A DNA stretch of 16,768 nucleotides from JBCBWG01 sp039186015 (GCA_039186015.1 JBCDAH010000113.1:1-16768), one strand, 5' to 3'; numbered from the stretch's first letter, positions 1 to 7,253 are shown. A program made the numbers and translations. Notes: generated by a model not told the origin, from the sequence alone.

Positions 1-66
1 AAGACCAGATCGCATCCATGTCGTCGGCAATCGAGCTGGAGCCTATTCGCCTGTGACGGACATGTT

Positions 67-1035
67 CTAGCGGAATGTGAACGCGATCGAATAGCGAAGC
101 TGTCGACTTGATGCACCAGCCGGTGGTCTCGGAAATGGTGAAGAGCGGCGAACGGCAGCGAGAGCCGCCCGATCGACCGCTGCAGATCCGCTGCTGCGTG
201 ACACGCGCGCATACCGCAAGCCACCGCCGGTCGACAGGCCGAACGAGACGACGACGCGGCCGCGCGCGACTCCGCGCGGGCGGTTGGCCAGGATTCGGGC
301 GCGCACCCGGGCAGCGTAACTGGCAACAGCTCCTGCGCTGGCACTTCGGCGACCGCGCCTGCCGCCGCGCGAGGATCCCGCAGCACCTTGTCGCGCATTG
401 CCGGCACGGCGTGCCCTTGAGCTTCTTTGCTGCCGCTTCCTCGGCCTGGCGCGGCGTTTCGGCCGCACTTTGGGAGTCGTCTTCGGCGGTGTCTCCGTAC
501 GCGCAGGCGGCACGCGTTTTGCCGATTTTTCGACCGCTTCTGCTGGTTGCGCCTTTGGCTCAGTCGTGTTGTCGGGTTTGGTTCTTTCCGTCGGTTGCGC
601 CTTAACCGGCGCAGCTGAGGCAAGCCGTTCGACCGGCTTGGCCTCGGCGGCTTCAGCGGCAACAACAGGCGCCGTCGTTGTTGATCGCGCTTCAGGAGAC
701 GATTGCGCCGGTGTTGGAGATGATGCCGATACCGCCTTTGGGCTGGTGACCGGACGTGCTGTGGCCGTCCTGACTGGCTCCAGCGGCTTTGCGACATTCG
801 GCTTAACAGTCTTGGTTGGCGGCGTCGGTGCCGGATCGGCCGTTGCTTGGCTTGCATTATGACTCGACGTCGGCGCGCCCAAAACGCCAGCCAGACTCGC
901 AACCGACGTAACGGGTTTTCCCGCAGGCTTCTTGACTGCGCCCGAGGTGATTTCGGAGAAACCGACAAAAAGGGCGAAGTGAAGCGCTACCGACCCTATG
1001 AGCGCCAGCAACCAATACCGGTGTAATATCGTCAT
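67..1035 (-). CDS. tonB: Energy-transducing protein TonB
   Basis: This inner-membrane-anchored protein spans the periplasm and passes proton-motive energy from the ExbB-ExbD complex to the outer-membrane haem receptor encoded upstream in the same run. At 322 residues it is longer than E. coli TonB. Residues 8-26 form one hydrophobic helix that keeps the Ser-x3-His pattern of TonB (Ser15, His19). Residues 65-190 are a Pro/Ala/Lys/Thr-rich linker. Residues 190-232 are extremely Arg-rich, and 240-322 match the TonB C-terminal domain (tandem VRARILANRPRG, then GRVVVSFGLSTGG). The ATG overlaps the stop of the upstream exbD as ATGA, which implies translational coupling and fixes the start. It is the last gene of the minus-strand run. 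Identity is confident; its partnership with this particular receptor is inferred from gene order. Confidence 0.9.
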   Translation of the reverse strand: MTILHRYWLLALIGSVALHFALFVGFSEITSGAVKKPAGKPVTSVASLAGVLGAPTSSHNASQATADPAPTPPTKTVKPNVAKPLEPVRTATARPVTSPKAVSASSPTPAQSSPEARSTTTAPVVAAEAAEAKPVERLASAAPVKAQPTERTKPDNTTEPKAQPAEAVEKSAKRVPPARTETPPKTTPKVRPKRRARPRKRQQRSSRARRAGNARQGAAGSSRGGRRGRRSASAGAVASYAARVRARILANRPRGVARGRVVVSFGLSTGGGLRYARVSRSSGSAAVDRAALAAVRRSSPFPRPPAGASSRQLRYSIAFTFR

Positions 1036-1442
1036 CGGTTTCTGTCTTTCTCCGTCAAGACTGCAACATTTTCGATGCCGGTCGACCGGATTGCGCGCAC
1101 CAGAACCATAAGCTGACGTGCGGAGAAGCGCGCATCGGCGACAACGATAAACGGTCGCGTTTTGCTCGTAGCCTCGAGCGTACGCAATCGCTCAGTCAGT
1201 TCGTCCTGGTTTATGATATTGCCCACATAACGCAGCTGTCCGTTGGCATCGACGACAAGTCTGGTCGGAGTTGCCACGCGGGGCTTCTCAGGTGCGGTCT
1301 TCGCAAGCTCGATGTCCCGGGCCGTGAAGGGGCGAAGAGTGCCTGCCACAATAAAGAAGATCAGAATCAAGAATACGATGTTGATGAGGCCGGTCAGATC
1401 CGGCTCGCGACGGGACTTGCCTTGGGTATTTCGGAGCCTCAT
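1032..1442 (-). CDS. exbD: ExbD/TolR family protein, second copy, with Asn at the usual Asp site
   Basis: This 136-residue ExbD-type protein has a cytoplasmic N-terminus, one membrane helix (about residues 16-37) and a periplasmic domain. The helix reads LTGLINIVFLILIFFIVAG. Asn21 (codon at 1380-1382) occupies the place of the essential membrane Asp of ExbD/TolR (Asp25 in E. coli ExbD), whereas the copy at 2993-3379 keeps Asp in LTPLIDIVF. The start at 1442 is chosen over a longer reading from 1484 because the ATG overlaps the upstream hydrolase stop as ATGA, and because the N-terminus MRLRN lines up with MRLGE of the other ExbD. It ends in an ATGA overlap with tonB. Family membership is clear. 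Whether it acts as a regulatory or structural partner of the first ExbD, or has lost proton transfer, is inference. Confidence 0.85.
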   Translation of the reverse strand: MRLRNTQGKSRREPDLTGLINIVFLILIFFIVAGTLRPFTARDIELAKTAPEKPRVATPTRLVVDANGQLRYVGNIINQDELTERLRTLEATSKTRPFIVVADARFSARQLMVLVRAIRSTGIENVAVLTEKDRNR

Positions 1443-2479
1443 CGTGCGCCCCCGTTTGGGCCGCACGGTGGGCGGCGCAGCCACGAAGTCACCTCGTTGT
1501 CTAGGGTGGGATGCAGGCTCGGCGGCTTCGTCTGTCCCGACCGCGCGTCGTGAAGCATATGGGTCATGTGCGCAATCGCAATGTGGCGGCTGCCATCGTT
1601 CCGGCGATAAGCCGCACGCATGAATGGCGGGCCATCCCGGTCTGAAAAGACCTGGGTATCCGACGTCCCGGTCACAGCCAAAAACGGTGCGCTGGATCCC
1701 TCGGCGAGCTTGCGCGGAGCGAGCTTGAAAAATGCTTGCAAGAATGGGCCCAGATACTCCTGGTAGATTGGACGCAGCCCTGTCGGAATGCGGTTTGGTA
1801 TGGCGCCAGTGGCAATAATGCTGGCCTGTATCTCAGCGTCGCGACGCAGGATCTCGCCTATCGTTTTCCGATCAGCGCCTTGCTGCTGCATAATAAGCCT
1901 GAGCTGATCTTGAAGCACCTGCCCCGGTGGGCGCCCGGGCGTTGCCAGCAAGACAAGCGAACAGATCTTCAATTGCCGTCGGCGCGCAAGCTCAAGTGCA
2001 ACAAGACCACCTTCGCTGTGGCCCATCACGCTAACCGTTGCGGCATTCACGCGCGGGTCCGCTTTGAGGAATTGAAACGCCGACTTGGCATCCTCGACGA
2101 AAGCCTCCCAGCGAAAAAACTGATACCAATCCTTCCGCTGATTGGGACGTGACGCGGCATTCGCATGCATGCCGCGTTTGTCAAAGCGCAAGCTCGCCCA
2201 ACCTTCTTTCGCAAGTAACGATGCCAAGAGCTTGAGCGATTGCGGTGTCAGGTGCGGCGGTTGATTCCCGTCTCGATCTGTCGGGCCGCTGCCCTGAATC
2301 AACAAGACGGCCGGAATCGCGCCGTTGCGTTCGGAGGGCCATTGCAATGTACCCGAAAGTTCCAGGCCGTTCGCCGATGGTATCACGACGCGCTGTTCCT
2401 CGGCCTGCGCTGTGTAAATGCCTGTCGCGATGAGACCGCACGCAATAACGAGACGAACGACTTGCAAGTGACCCGTCAT
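1439..2479 (-). CDS. Exported alpha/beta hydrolase
   Basis: This 346-residue serine hydrolase has an N-terminal signal peptide (hydrophobic residues 6-22, likely cut after AQA near residue 26), so it probably works in the periplasm. The fold is shown by the GSGPTDRDGN oxyanion-loop region (63-72), the strand and turn RFDKRG (98-103), and the nucleophile elbow GHSEGG with Ser155. Likely triad partners are Asp274 in GTSDTQV and a His in HMTHMLHD (about 307). The substrate cannot be read from sequence. Relatives include peptidase-like and esterase enzymes, often labelled alpha/beta hydrolase or dienelactone-hydrolase-like. The start follows the VOC gene stop by 2 nt, with a GGAG motif lying inside the end of that gene. 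Its stop overlaps the next exbD start as ATGA. Its place between two exbD genes is unusual. Confidence 0.85.
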   Translation of the reverse strand: MTGHLQVVRLVIACGLIATGIYTAQAEEQRVVIPSANGLELSGTLQWPSERNGAIPAVLLIQGSGPTDRDGNQPPHLTPQSLKLLASLLAKEGWASLRFDKRGMHANAASRPNQRKDWYQFFRWEAFVEDAKSAFQFLKADPRVNAATVSVMGHSEGGLVALELARRRQLKICSLVLLATPGRPPGQVLQDQLRLIMQQQGADRKTIGEILRRDAEIQASIIATGAIPNRIPTGLRPIYQEYLGPFLQAFFKLAPRKLAEGSSAPFLAVTGTSDTQVFSDRDGPPFMRAAYRRNDGSRHIAIAHMTHMLHDARSGQTKPPSLHPTLDNEVTSWLRRPPCGPNGGAR

Positions 2480-2481
2480 TC

Positions 2482-2838
2482 CTAGATCTCCTCGGGTGCG
2501 GCACCAAATCTCAGAAGGTTCCCATGCGGGTCATGAATGTAGAACTCTTTCATGCCCCACGACCGAACGACAAAGTCGGACAACTTGGGCACGTCTCGCG
2601 CCTTATACTCATCAAACAACGCAACAACTTGACCGCCGCGGATGTAACAGGAGGAGGATTTCGGCAAATCCGCGTTCTCGGCCAACCAGAAATGAAACTC
2701 CATGTCATCGCGTTTGAGAATAAGATAAGAATTGTCGGAATAAATGGACCGAAAGCTTAAATATTCGACATAGAATGCCTGCGTTTCCACCAAGTTCAAC
2801 GACGGTAGGACCGGTATCGTTCGTGCCAAATCTTGCAT
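2482..2838 (-). CDS. VOC-superfamily protein of the bleomycin-resistance type
   Basis: This is a 118-residue cytoplasmic protein of the vicinal-oxygen-chelate (glyoxalase/bleomycin-resistance) fold. The N-terminal IPVLPSLNLVETQAFYVE gives the first beta-alpha-beta unit, EFHFWL is the central strand, and SWGMKEFYIHDPHGNLLRFG is the characteristic closing motif of BRP-like proteins. That subgroup usually binds and sequesters hydrophobic ligands as a dimer without catalysis. The size matches the family. A strong Shine-Dalgarno (GGGAGGT, 6 nt before the ATG) fixes the start. It lies 154 nt downstream of the first exbD, the largest gap in this part of the run, and is tightly followed by the hydrolase. 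Its ligand is unknown. Binding of a tetrapyrrole or a haem-breakdown product is only a guess from context; antibiotic resistance is not shown. Confidence 0.8.
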   Translation of the reverse strand: MQDLARTIPVLPSLNLVETQAFYVEYLSFRSIYSDNSYLILKRDDMEFHFWLAENADLPKSSSCYIRGGQVVALFDEYKARDVPKLSDFVVRSWGMKEFYIHDPHGNLLRFGAAPEEI

Positions 2839-2971
2839 GCCTTACCTCCCGATTTGGTTCGCGGCCACGCGGAGCACTTCAGATTGAGCTTGAAACATCC
2901 CACACTTGTCGTTTCGGTCTTTCTGGCCGGCCAAGTTAAATCGAACACGGGGCGTGGGCCGGCGACGAGTG

Positions 2972-2986
2972 TCCGCCTATGGCGGA
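2972..2986 (-). other. Short hairpin just downstream of the first exbD stop
   Basis: The arms TCCGCC and GGCGGA form a perfect 6-bp stem with a 3-nt loop, starting 6 nt after the exbD stop codon on the minus strand. No T-run follows, so it is not a good intrinsic terminator. It could be a processing or stability element separating exbB-exbD from the VOC-hydrolase-exbD-tonB part of the transcript. Confidence 0.3.
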
Positions 2987-2992
2987 GCCGAT

Positions 2993-3379
2993 CTAGTCGA
3001 CGATCCGAACGGTCGCAGCGCGACTACGGCGGATCAGATCCAGAGTTTGGACCAGGTCGGCGACGCGCGTATCGGACCGTAAGACAACGATGGCGTGCAC
3101 TTGGCCGGCGTCCACTGCCCTGTTCACTGTCTCGACCAGTTGGTCCTTCGAAGTCGTTGCTCCATTTACAGCGATTTCCGAGTCGCGAGAGACGTGAATC
3201 AGCATGATCTTTGAGCGGTCAACCTGCCCGGAGCCGGCGCCCGCTCTTGCGAGCGTCACGACATCGAACTTCAGAAACGTCGACGCCAGCATAAAGAACA
3301 CGAGCAACAGAAAGACGATGTCGATCAGCGGCGTCAGCGGGATGCGGCGGCGCTGCGTGGACACTTCACCGAGCCGCAT
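2993..3379 (-). CDS. exbD: ExbD, proton-channel subunit (Asp present)
   Basis: This 128-residue inner-membrane protein pairs with ExbB to form the proton-driven motor for TonB. The single helix contains LTPLIDIVFLLLVFFML, with Asp20 at the site of the conserved proton-carrying residue of ExbD/TolR. The rest is a periplasmic domain ending in RRSRAATVRIVD. Three in-frame starts exist: TTG at 3400, ATG at 3397 and ATG at 3379. I choose 3379 because a CAGGG motif precedes it by about 9 nt and because the resulting MRLGE start aligns with the other ExbD in this window. The alternatives would add at most 7 residues. It overlaps the end of exbB by 14 nt, which supports coupled translation. Confidence 0.88.
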   Translation of the reverse strand: MRLGEVSTQRRRIPLTPLIDIVFLLLVFFMLASTFLKFDVVTLARAGAGSGQVDRSKIMLIHVSRDSEIAVNGATTSKDQLVETVNRAVDAGQVHAIVVLRSDTRVADLVQTLDLIRRSRAATVRIVD

Positions 3380-4094
3380 CTTGAGACCCTGCTTCATCAA
3401 AGAAGGATGTGGCCGTTTCTGACGTTGCGACCGGGTCGCGAACCTGCAGCCGGCCGGTCATCAAACTGGTGAGCGCATTCTCCATACTGGCGCGTTCCGC
3501 CTCGATGCGCCCTTCGAACCAATACAATACGAACGATGCCGGGATTGCCACTGCCAACCCGACAGCGGTTGTAATGAGCGCAACCCAGATCCCGCCTGCC
3601 AATGCTGCAGGATCGGCACTAGCGCCGGCGCTCTGCAAGGCTTGAAACGCACCCATCATACCAACGACCGTGCCAAACAGCCCAAGGAGCGGCGCGATCT
3701 GCGATGTTGCTTCAATAACCCGCAGATATGATTTCAGGCGGCCGAGTTCTTTGAGAGCGACGCGCTCGGAGTCCTCCCGGACAAACTGATCGCCGACACC
3801 ATTGAGAACGCCGGACATGGCATGGAACAGAACTGTGTTGGTCGGGCTGCGCGCGCGCGATACCGCTCCGACGGCGCGCTCCGGTTCGCCATGAAACCAC
3901 AAGTCCAGAGCGCGCTCAGCCGCGCCTCCGCGGCCAACACCAAGAACGAGGAACTGGCCCACTTTGAACAGCGCAACCGCGAGCGCGAGAACCGAAAGCG
4001 CCAGCAGAACAACGACAATAGGACCGCCACGTGTGATCAGGTCGCGCGCGCTTGAGAGGTCGATAGAACCGACCAGCGACTGTAACTGTTCCAC
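3366..4094 (-). CDS. exbB: ExbB, proton-channel subunit (MotA/TolQ/ExbB family)
   Basis: This is a 242-residue inner-membrane protein, the pentameric scaffold of the TonB motor. Three membrane helices are visible at about residues 24-47, 131-151 and 168-192. The family core includes ATSQIAPLLGLFGTVVGMMGAF (about 129-150) and GGIWVALITTAVGLAVAIP (about 167-185), the regions that line the pore around ExbD. It starts with GTG at 4094, with GAGGG about 6 nt upstream. It begins 10 nt after the stop of the secreted-protein gene and overlaps exbD. TolQ and MotA are close relatives. The neighbouring TonB, haem receptor and lack of tolA/tolB favour ExbB. Confidence 0.9.
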   Translation of the reverse strand: MEQLQSLVGSIDLSSARDLITRGGPIVVVLLALSVLALAVALFKVGQFLVLGVGRGGAAERALDLWFHGEPERAVGAVSRARSPTNTVLFHAMSGVLNGVGDQFVREDSERVALKELGRLKSYLRVIEATSQIAPLLGLFGTVVGMMGAFQALQSAGASADPAALAGGIWVALITTAVGLAVAIPASFVLYWFEGRIEAERASMENALTSLMTGRLQVRDPVATSETATSFFDEAGSQDAAR

Positions 4095-4104
4095 GATCGC
4101 CCTC

Positions 4105-4551
4105 TCAAAACTCGAATGGGATCTTGGCCCGTGAACTCGTGCGGGCCACCGCCGTGCATTGCGCCGGCGTTAGCTCGTCACCGTCGCATCGTGTGACATC
4201 GTTCAGGAGCACGCGGCCGATCTGATCACAGGATGTATTACCGATATCGAATTGCTTAAGGCGGGTTTTTCCGACCGGCATGGCACCGGCTTCCGTTGCA
4301 ACGAGCGACAGAACGCGTTGGCGTGTATCGAACAACACAAGCTCGAACGTCAAATCCCGGATCGGAGCGCCCAGCTGATTTGCGATGAGAAGCGAAAGAC
4401 GACAGGCTCCGTCCAATTGGCGTACCGCGTTCAACTCGACATTGAGCGTTTTCGCTGCGTCGGTCCGTTTGGGACTCTCGGATTCGGCGGCTGCTGCGAC
4501 CGCCAACAGAGCCAGCGCAATACAGGATAGGAACGGAACTCTCGCGCGCAT
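4105..4551 (-). CDS. Small secreted four-cysteine protein, function unknown
   Basis: This 148-residue protein has a clear signal peptide (LALLAVAAAA within residues 1-22). The mature part has four cysteines (50, 108, 122, 132), suggesting two disulfide bonds and a periplasmic location. The segment from about 36 to 105 looks like an all-beta domain (CRLSLLIANQLGAPIRDLTFELVLFD). The C-terminal part (CDQIGRVLLNDVTRC) carries the last cysteines. I recall similar small exported proteins next to exbB in other alphaproteobacteria, but I do not know a tested function. The start is supported by AAGGA 8 nt upstream. It lies 10 nt before exbB, so it is probably co-translated with the TonB motor. A role in the haem or TonB complex is inference from position. 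Confidence 0.75.
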   Translation of the reverse strand: MRARVPFLSCIALALLAVAAAAESESPKRTDAAKTLNVELNAVRQLDGACRLSLLIANQLGAPIRDLTFELVLFDTRQRVLSLVATEAGAMPVGKTRLKQFDIGNTSCDQIGRVLLNDVTRCDGDELTPAQCTAVARTSSRAKIPFEF

Positions 4552-4619
4552 AAATGTGTCCTTAGCGCTTCAAACTTCTCAATCTGCGGTTCGTCAGCAT
4601 GGATGGCGACAACGCCTCA

Positions 4620-4982
4620 TTATCCATCGACGACCTCCGGATCAAGAATGCGCATGGTCCCGTCAGCTGCGACCTCTTGCACGGCCGTAAACCCTTCGAA
4701 CTCCGGATGGCCAAGATACAGCGGCCGAATCGAGCCCGAGCCGGCATTTGCGTGCGCCTTGCGGAACTGCTCCGACTTCGTCCAGGCTTCGAAAGCCTGA
4801 TAGTCGCGCCAAACCGTATGGGAGGCAAAAAGGACATGATCGTCCTTTTCCGGCCCGCGCAGGAGATGGAAGCCCGCGAAGCCGTCCATCTCATGCAAGA
4901 AGCTCTCCCGCTGCGTCCATAGTGTCTCGAAGTCCTTTGCCGAGTCCTTCGCAACCTTGAAGCGGTTCATGGCAATGTACAT
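4620..4982 (-). CDS. Haem-degrading monooxygenase, ABM fold (HmuQ/HmuD, IsdG type)
   Basis: This 120-residue cytoplasmic enzyme is predicted to cleave the porphyrin ring of imported haem and release iron. The start MYIAMNRFKV and the stretch ending WTKSEQFRKAHANAG are typical of the IsdG/HmuQ group. The residues Asn6, Trp67 and His77 fall at or within one residue of the Staphylococcus IsdG catalytic positions (Asn7, Trp67, His77), where His is the haem ligand. Two paralogues, HmuQ and HmuD, are known as haem oxygenases in Bradyrhizobium; I cannot say which this matches. The start at 4982 is fixed by a strong TAGGAGGT site about 6 nt upstream, so a longer reading from 5018 is rejected. It follows the haem receptor gene by 78 nt and is expected to be expressed with it. 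Confidence 0.87.
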   Translation of the reverse strand: MYIAMNRFKVAKDSAKDFETLWTQRESFLHEMDGFAGFHLLRGPEKDDHVLFASHTVWRDYQAFEAWTKSEQFRKAHANAGSGSIRPLYLGHPEFEGFTAVQEVAADGTMRILDPEVVDG

Positions 4983-5060
4983 GGTGCACCTCCTAGCCGA
5001 GCCGTGCGCCGGCAGCAAATCTGGAATCGTAAGCTGCCGCGCACGCTAGTCTAGGACGCG

Positions 5061-7082
5061 TCAGCCGCCAAGTCGAAGCGTCAGGCCCACTCGCGCATTC
5101 AGTCCGGGGCTGTCCGACTGATTGAAGTACTGCCGGTAGTCCTTGTCGAACACGTTGTCGACGTTCACGTTCATCGTGGCATTGTCGTTGAACTTGTAAC
5201 GCGCGAACAGGTCGAACGTGGAGTAGCCGGCTGTTTGGAGCGAAACGTCGACATCCTTTTGACCTGCATAGAAGTTGCCACGCACCCCATACAGCAGCTT
5301 ACCCTCGAACGCGTAGAGACCGAGCGTCGTTGTCGCCTTGTTCGGGCCAACTGTCGTTAGGGTTTCTCCTGTCTCGTCGTCCTCTCCCTGAATGAATTCA
5401 GCGGCGAACGAGAAGAACCAGTATTCGGAGCTGTAGACGCCCTCGAACTCGACGCCCTGGATGGTCACGTTGTTGCGGTTTTCATACTGGAACTCGCCGT
5501 TCGGTGGCGCAAAAGGATTGAACACACCGTCGATGAAATCCTCGACCTTGTTTTCAAAGCCGACAATCTTGGCGCGGAACTTGTCGCCAGTGGTCACAAC
5601 ACCGTCGAAGGCCACGTTGACGCCGGCCTCGACGTTTTTCGCTACTTCCGGACGAAGATTGGGGTTCGGGAGCAGTTCGAATGGTACCGGCGGAGGGTGC
5701 GTTCCCCTGATCAGGGTCTCCGTCACAGATGGCGCCCTGAAGCCTTCCGCATAAGTCGCAAAGAAGGTGACACCTTGCAACGGTGTAACACCGATCGTGA
5801 CTTTCGGAGAAATCCGGTCGCCCGACAGTTCGGTATCGCCACCTTCCAATTTGTAGTCGTCGTATCGTAGTGCGCCGATGAGATCGATACCATTTGCGAA
5901 ACTTAGCCGAGCCTGCGCGAACGACCCGAAAACCTCTCTCTCGCCCGAGGGCGTAAACTCGTCACCATTGCCGACCACATCATTGGTCGTCACTTCGTCC
6001 CTGAAGCCATCAACGCCAACAGTGAACGCGAGCTTTATATTGCTGAATTGGAACCGTGACGTATTCGCAATGTCGAAACCGTCCGTAACGAGATTGAAAT
6101 CTCGTTGGGATCCTGCAGGTTCGAAGATTGAGTTATCCGATATGCGCTCCTGATCCAGTTCGGTGGTATTGCGATAGATCTTTGCGCTGAAATCGAACAG
6201 CGGAACATCTTCTCTCGAGAACTTGTAGCCAAGCGTGAATTGCTCGTTATCGAGAGTTGAATCCCTACGCGTGGCGGTCGTCGCTGTCGGACGGTCGATA
6301 AATTCGGACTGATACTTTATCGCCGATGCCGTGATAACATGCCCATCTGCGACGAACCAACGCGCTTTGCCGAGGAAGCTGTCGGTTTCCTGGCCCGAGT
6401 CCGTCACGGTGTTACCGTCGCCGTCATCATAGGGGTCATCGCGGCGGATGTTACCCTGTGCGAGCACGTCGAAGTTGCCGACCTTCATTGCGCCGGTGAG
6501 ACTGCCGAGGCGCTGATCTCCGTTGGTGCCGTATCGCGTGCGAAGGCGCACTGCATACGTTTCACCGTCCCTCAGGATGTCATCTGCATCCAACAGGTCA
6601 AAAGCAACAACACCACCGATGGCTCCCGAACCGTACAAGGTTGAGGACGGCCCACGCGTGATGTCGATACTCTTGACCATTTCCGGCTCAAGGTAGAAGA
6701 AGCCGTCAGCGGTGTGGCCGCTGCGCTGAAAATTCTGACGCGCGCCTTCGATCAGCACGTTTACACGTCCGAAGTCCTGCAAGCCGCGAATGTTAATCGC
6801 AATCGCAGGATCTCGCGCCGTGACCGATGTCGTCACCCCGGGCACCGTACTTAGAACCGAAGGCAAGTCGTCCGGCTGAAACTCGTCGTCGATCCGATCG
6901 CGACTAACGGCGCTGGCACCGCTGAGCGATTCAATCGCTTTCTCTTCATCTTTGGTCGTCGTGATGATGATGCCGTCGAGCGATGTCTCTTGCGCCATAG
7001 TCGGTATGACACTCGACATGGCCCACACAGAAGCGATAACCGCAGTCAGCACAAGGCGACTGCGCCTGCAAACGTAACCCAT
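5061..7082 (-). CDS. hmuR: TonB-dependent outer-membrane haem receptor
   Basis: This 673-residue outer-membrane beta-barrel takes up haem or haemoproteins. The signal peptide ends near PTMAQ, followed by a TonB-box-like GIIITTTK. The plug domain (about 40-165) includes NIRGLQDFGRVNVLIEGARQ and RGPSSTLYGSGAIGGVV. The haem-receptor hallmarks FRAP (residues 448-451) and NPNL (473-476) are present, with a His between them (462) and a plug His in RSGHTADG (123). These match the two haem-coordinating histidines known from Yersinia HemR. ATG at 7082, preceded by a G-rich TTGGGGGC stretch, is preferred to GTG at 7100, which lacks any ribosome site. The barrel ends in LTLRLGG rather than the usual aromatic residue. 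It is divergent from hmuPTUV, sharing the palindrome at 7225-7253. The name hmuR/bhuR/shmR varies by genus. Confidence 0.92.
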   Translation of the reverse strand: MGYVCRRSRLVLTAVIASVWAMSSVIPTMAQETSLDGIIITTTKDEEKAIESLSGASAVSRDRIDDEFQPDDLPSVLSTVPGVTTSVTARDPAIAINIRGLQDFGRVNVLIEGARQNFQRSGHTADGFFYLEPEMVKSIDITRGPSSTLYGSGAIGGVVAFDLLDADDILRDGETYAVRLRTRYGTNGDQRLGSLTGAMKVGNFDVLAQGNIRRDDPYDDGDGNTVTDSGQETDSFLGKARWFVADGHVITASAIKYQSEFIDRPTATTATRRDSTLDNEQFTLGYKFSREDVPLFDFSAKIYRNTTELDQERISDNSIFEPAGSQRDFNLVTDGFDIANTSRFQFSNIKLAFTVGVDGFRDEVTTNDVVGNGDEFTPSGEREVFGSFAQARLSFANGIDLIGALRYDDYKLEGGDTELSGDRISPKVTIGVTPLQGVTFFATYAEGFRAPSVTETLIRGTHPPPVPFELLPNPNLRPEVAKNVEAGVNVAFDGVVTTGDKFRAKIVGFENKVEDFIDGVFNPFAPPNGEFQYENRNNVTIQGVEFEGVYSSEYWFFSFAAEFIQGEDDETGETLTTVGPNKATTTLGLYAFEGKLLYGVRGNFYAGQKDVDVSLQTAGYSTFDLFARYKFNDNATMNVNVDNVFDKDYRQYFNQSDSPGLNARVGLTLRLGG

Positions 7083-7224
7083 CCTGAGCCCCCAACCCAC
7101 GCGTTACTATCGAACGTCAGGCGCATGGCGGGCTGGCCGTTGAAAACGATCGCGAGCGGGCTGGCTACTTACGCACTGAATAAGAAGTAGATATTGGCAC
7201 TCAACAATACGCTTGCCTGATCTG

Positions 7225-7253
7225 TCAATGTGGAACTATCAATTCCACATTGA
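7225..7253. promoter_or_regulatory. Perfect 11-bp inverted repeat, candidate operator between hmuR and hmuP
   Basis: The arms TCAATGTGGAA (7225-7235) and TTCCACATTGA (7243-7253) are exact reverse complements around a 7-nt spacer. The site lies in the divergent intergenic region between the haem receptor (start 7082) and hmuP. On the minus strand a perfect TTGACA (7223-7228) overlaps its edge and could be the -35 box of the receptor promoter, though I see no clear -10 behind it. It does not fit the published Irr box (ICE, TTTAGAA/TTCTAAA-like) or the TGA-N9-TCA RirA box. Which regulator binds, if any, cannot be read from sequence. Confidence 0.6.

Noticed and set aside
1..66. Possible tail of a plus-strand gene (for example a frame ending at 56 with residues DQIASMSSAIELEPIRL)
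   Set aside because: Several frames are open over this short edge and none shows a family motif. The third-position GC content slightly favours this frame, but it is not enough for a call.
398..862. 154-residue plus-strand open frame opposite tonB
   Set aside because: It is the complement of the repetitive Ala/Pro/Arg-rich TonB linker. The low-complexity Ala/Gly/Val composition is an echo of that sequence and there is no ribosome site.
4562..4954. Long alternative frame overlapping the haem monooxygenase
   Set aside because: Arg/Ser-rich composition without motifs, in the shadow of the well-supported ABM gene with a strong ribosome site.
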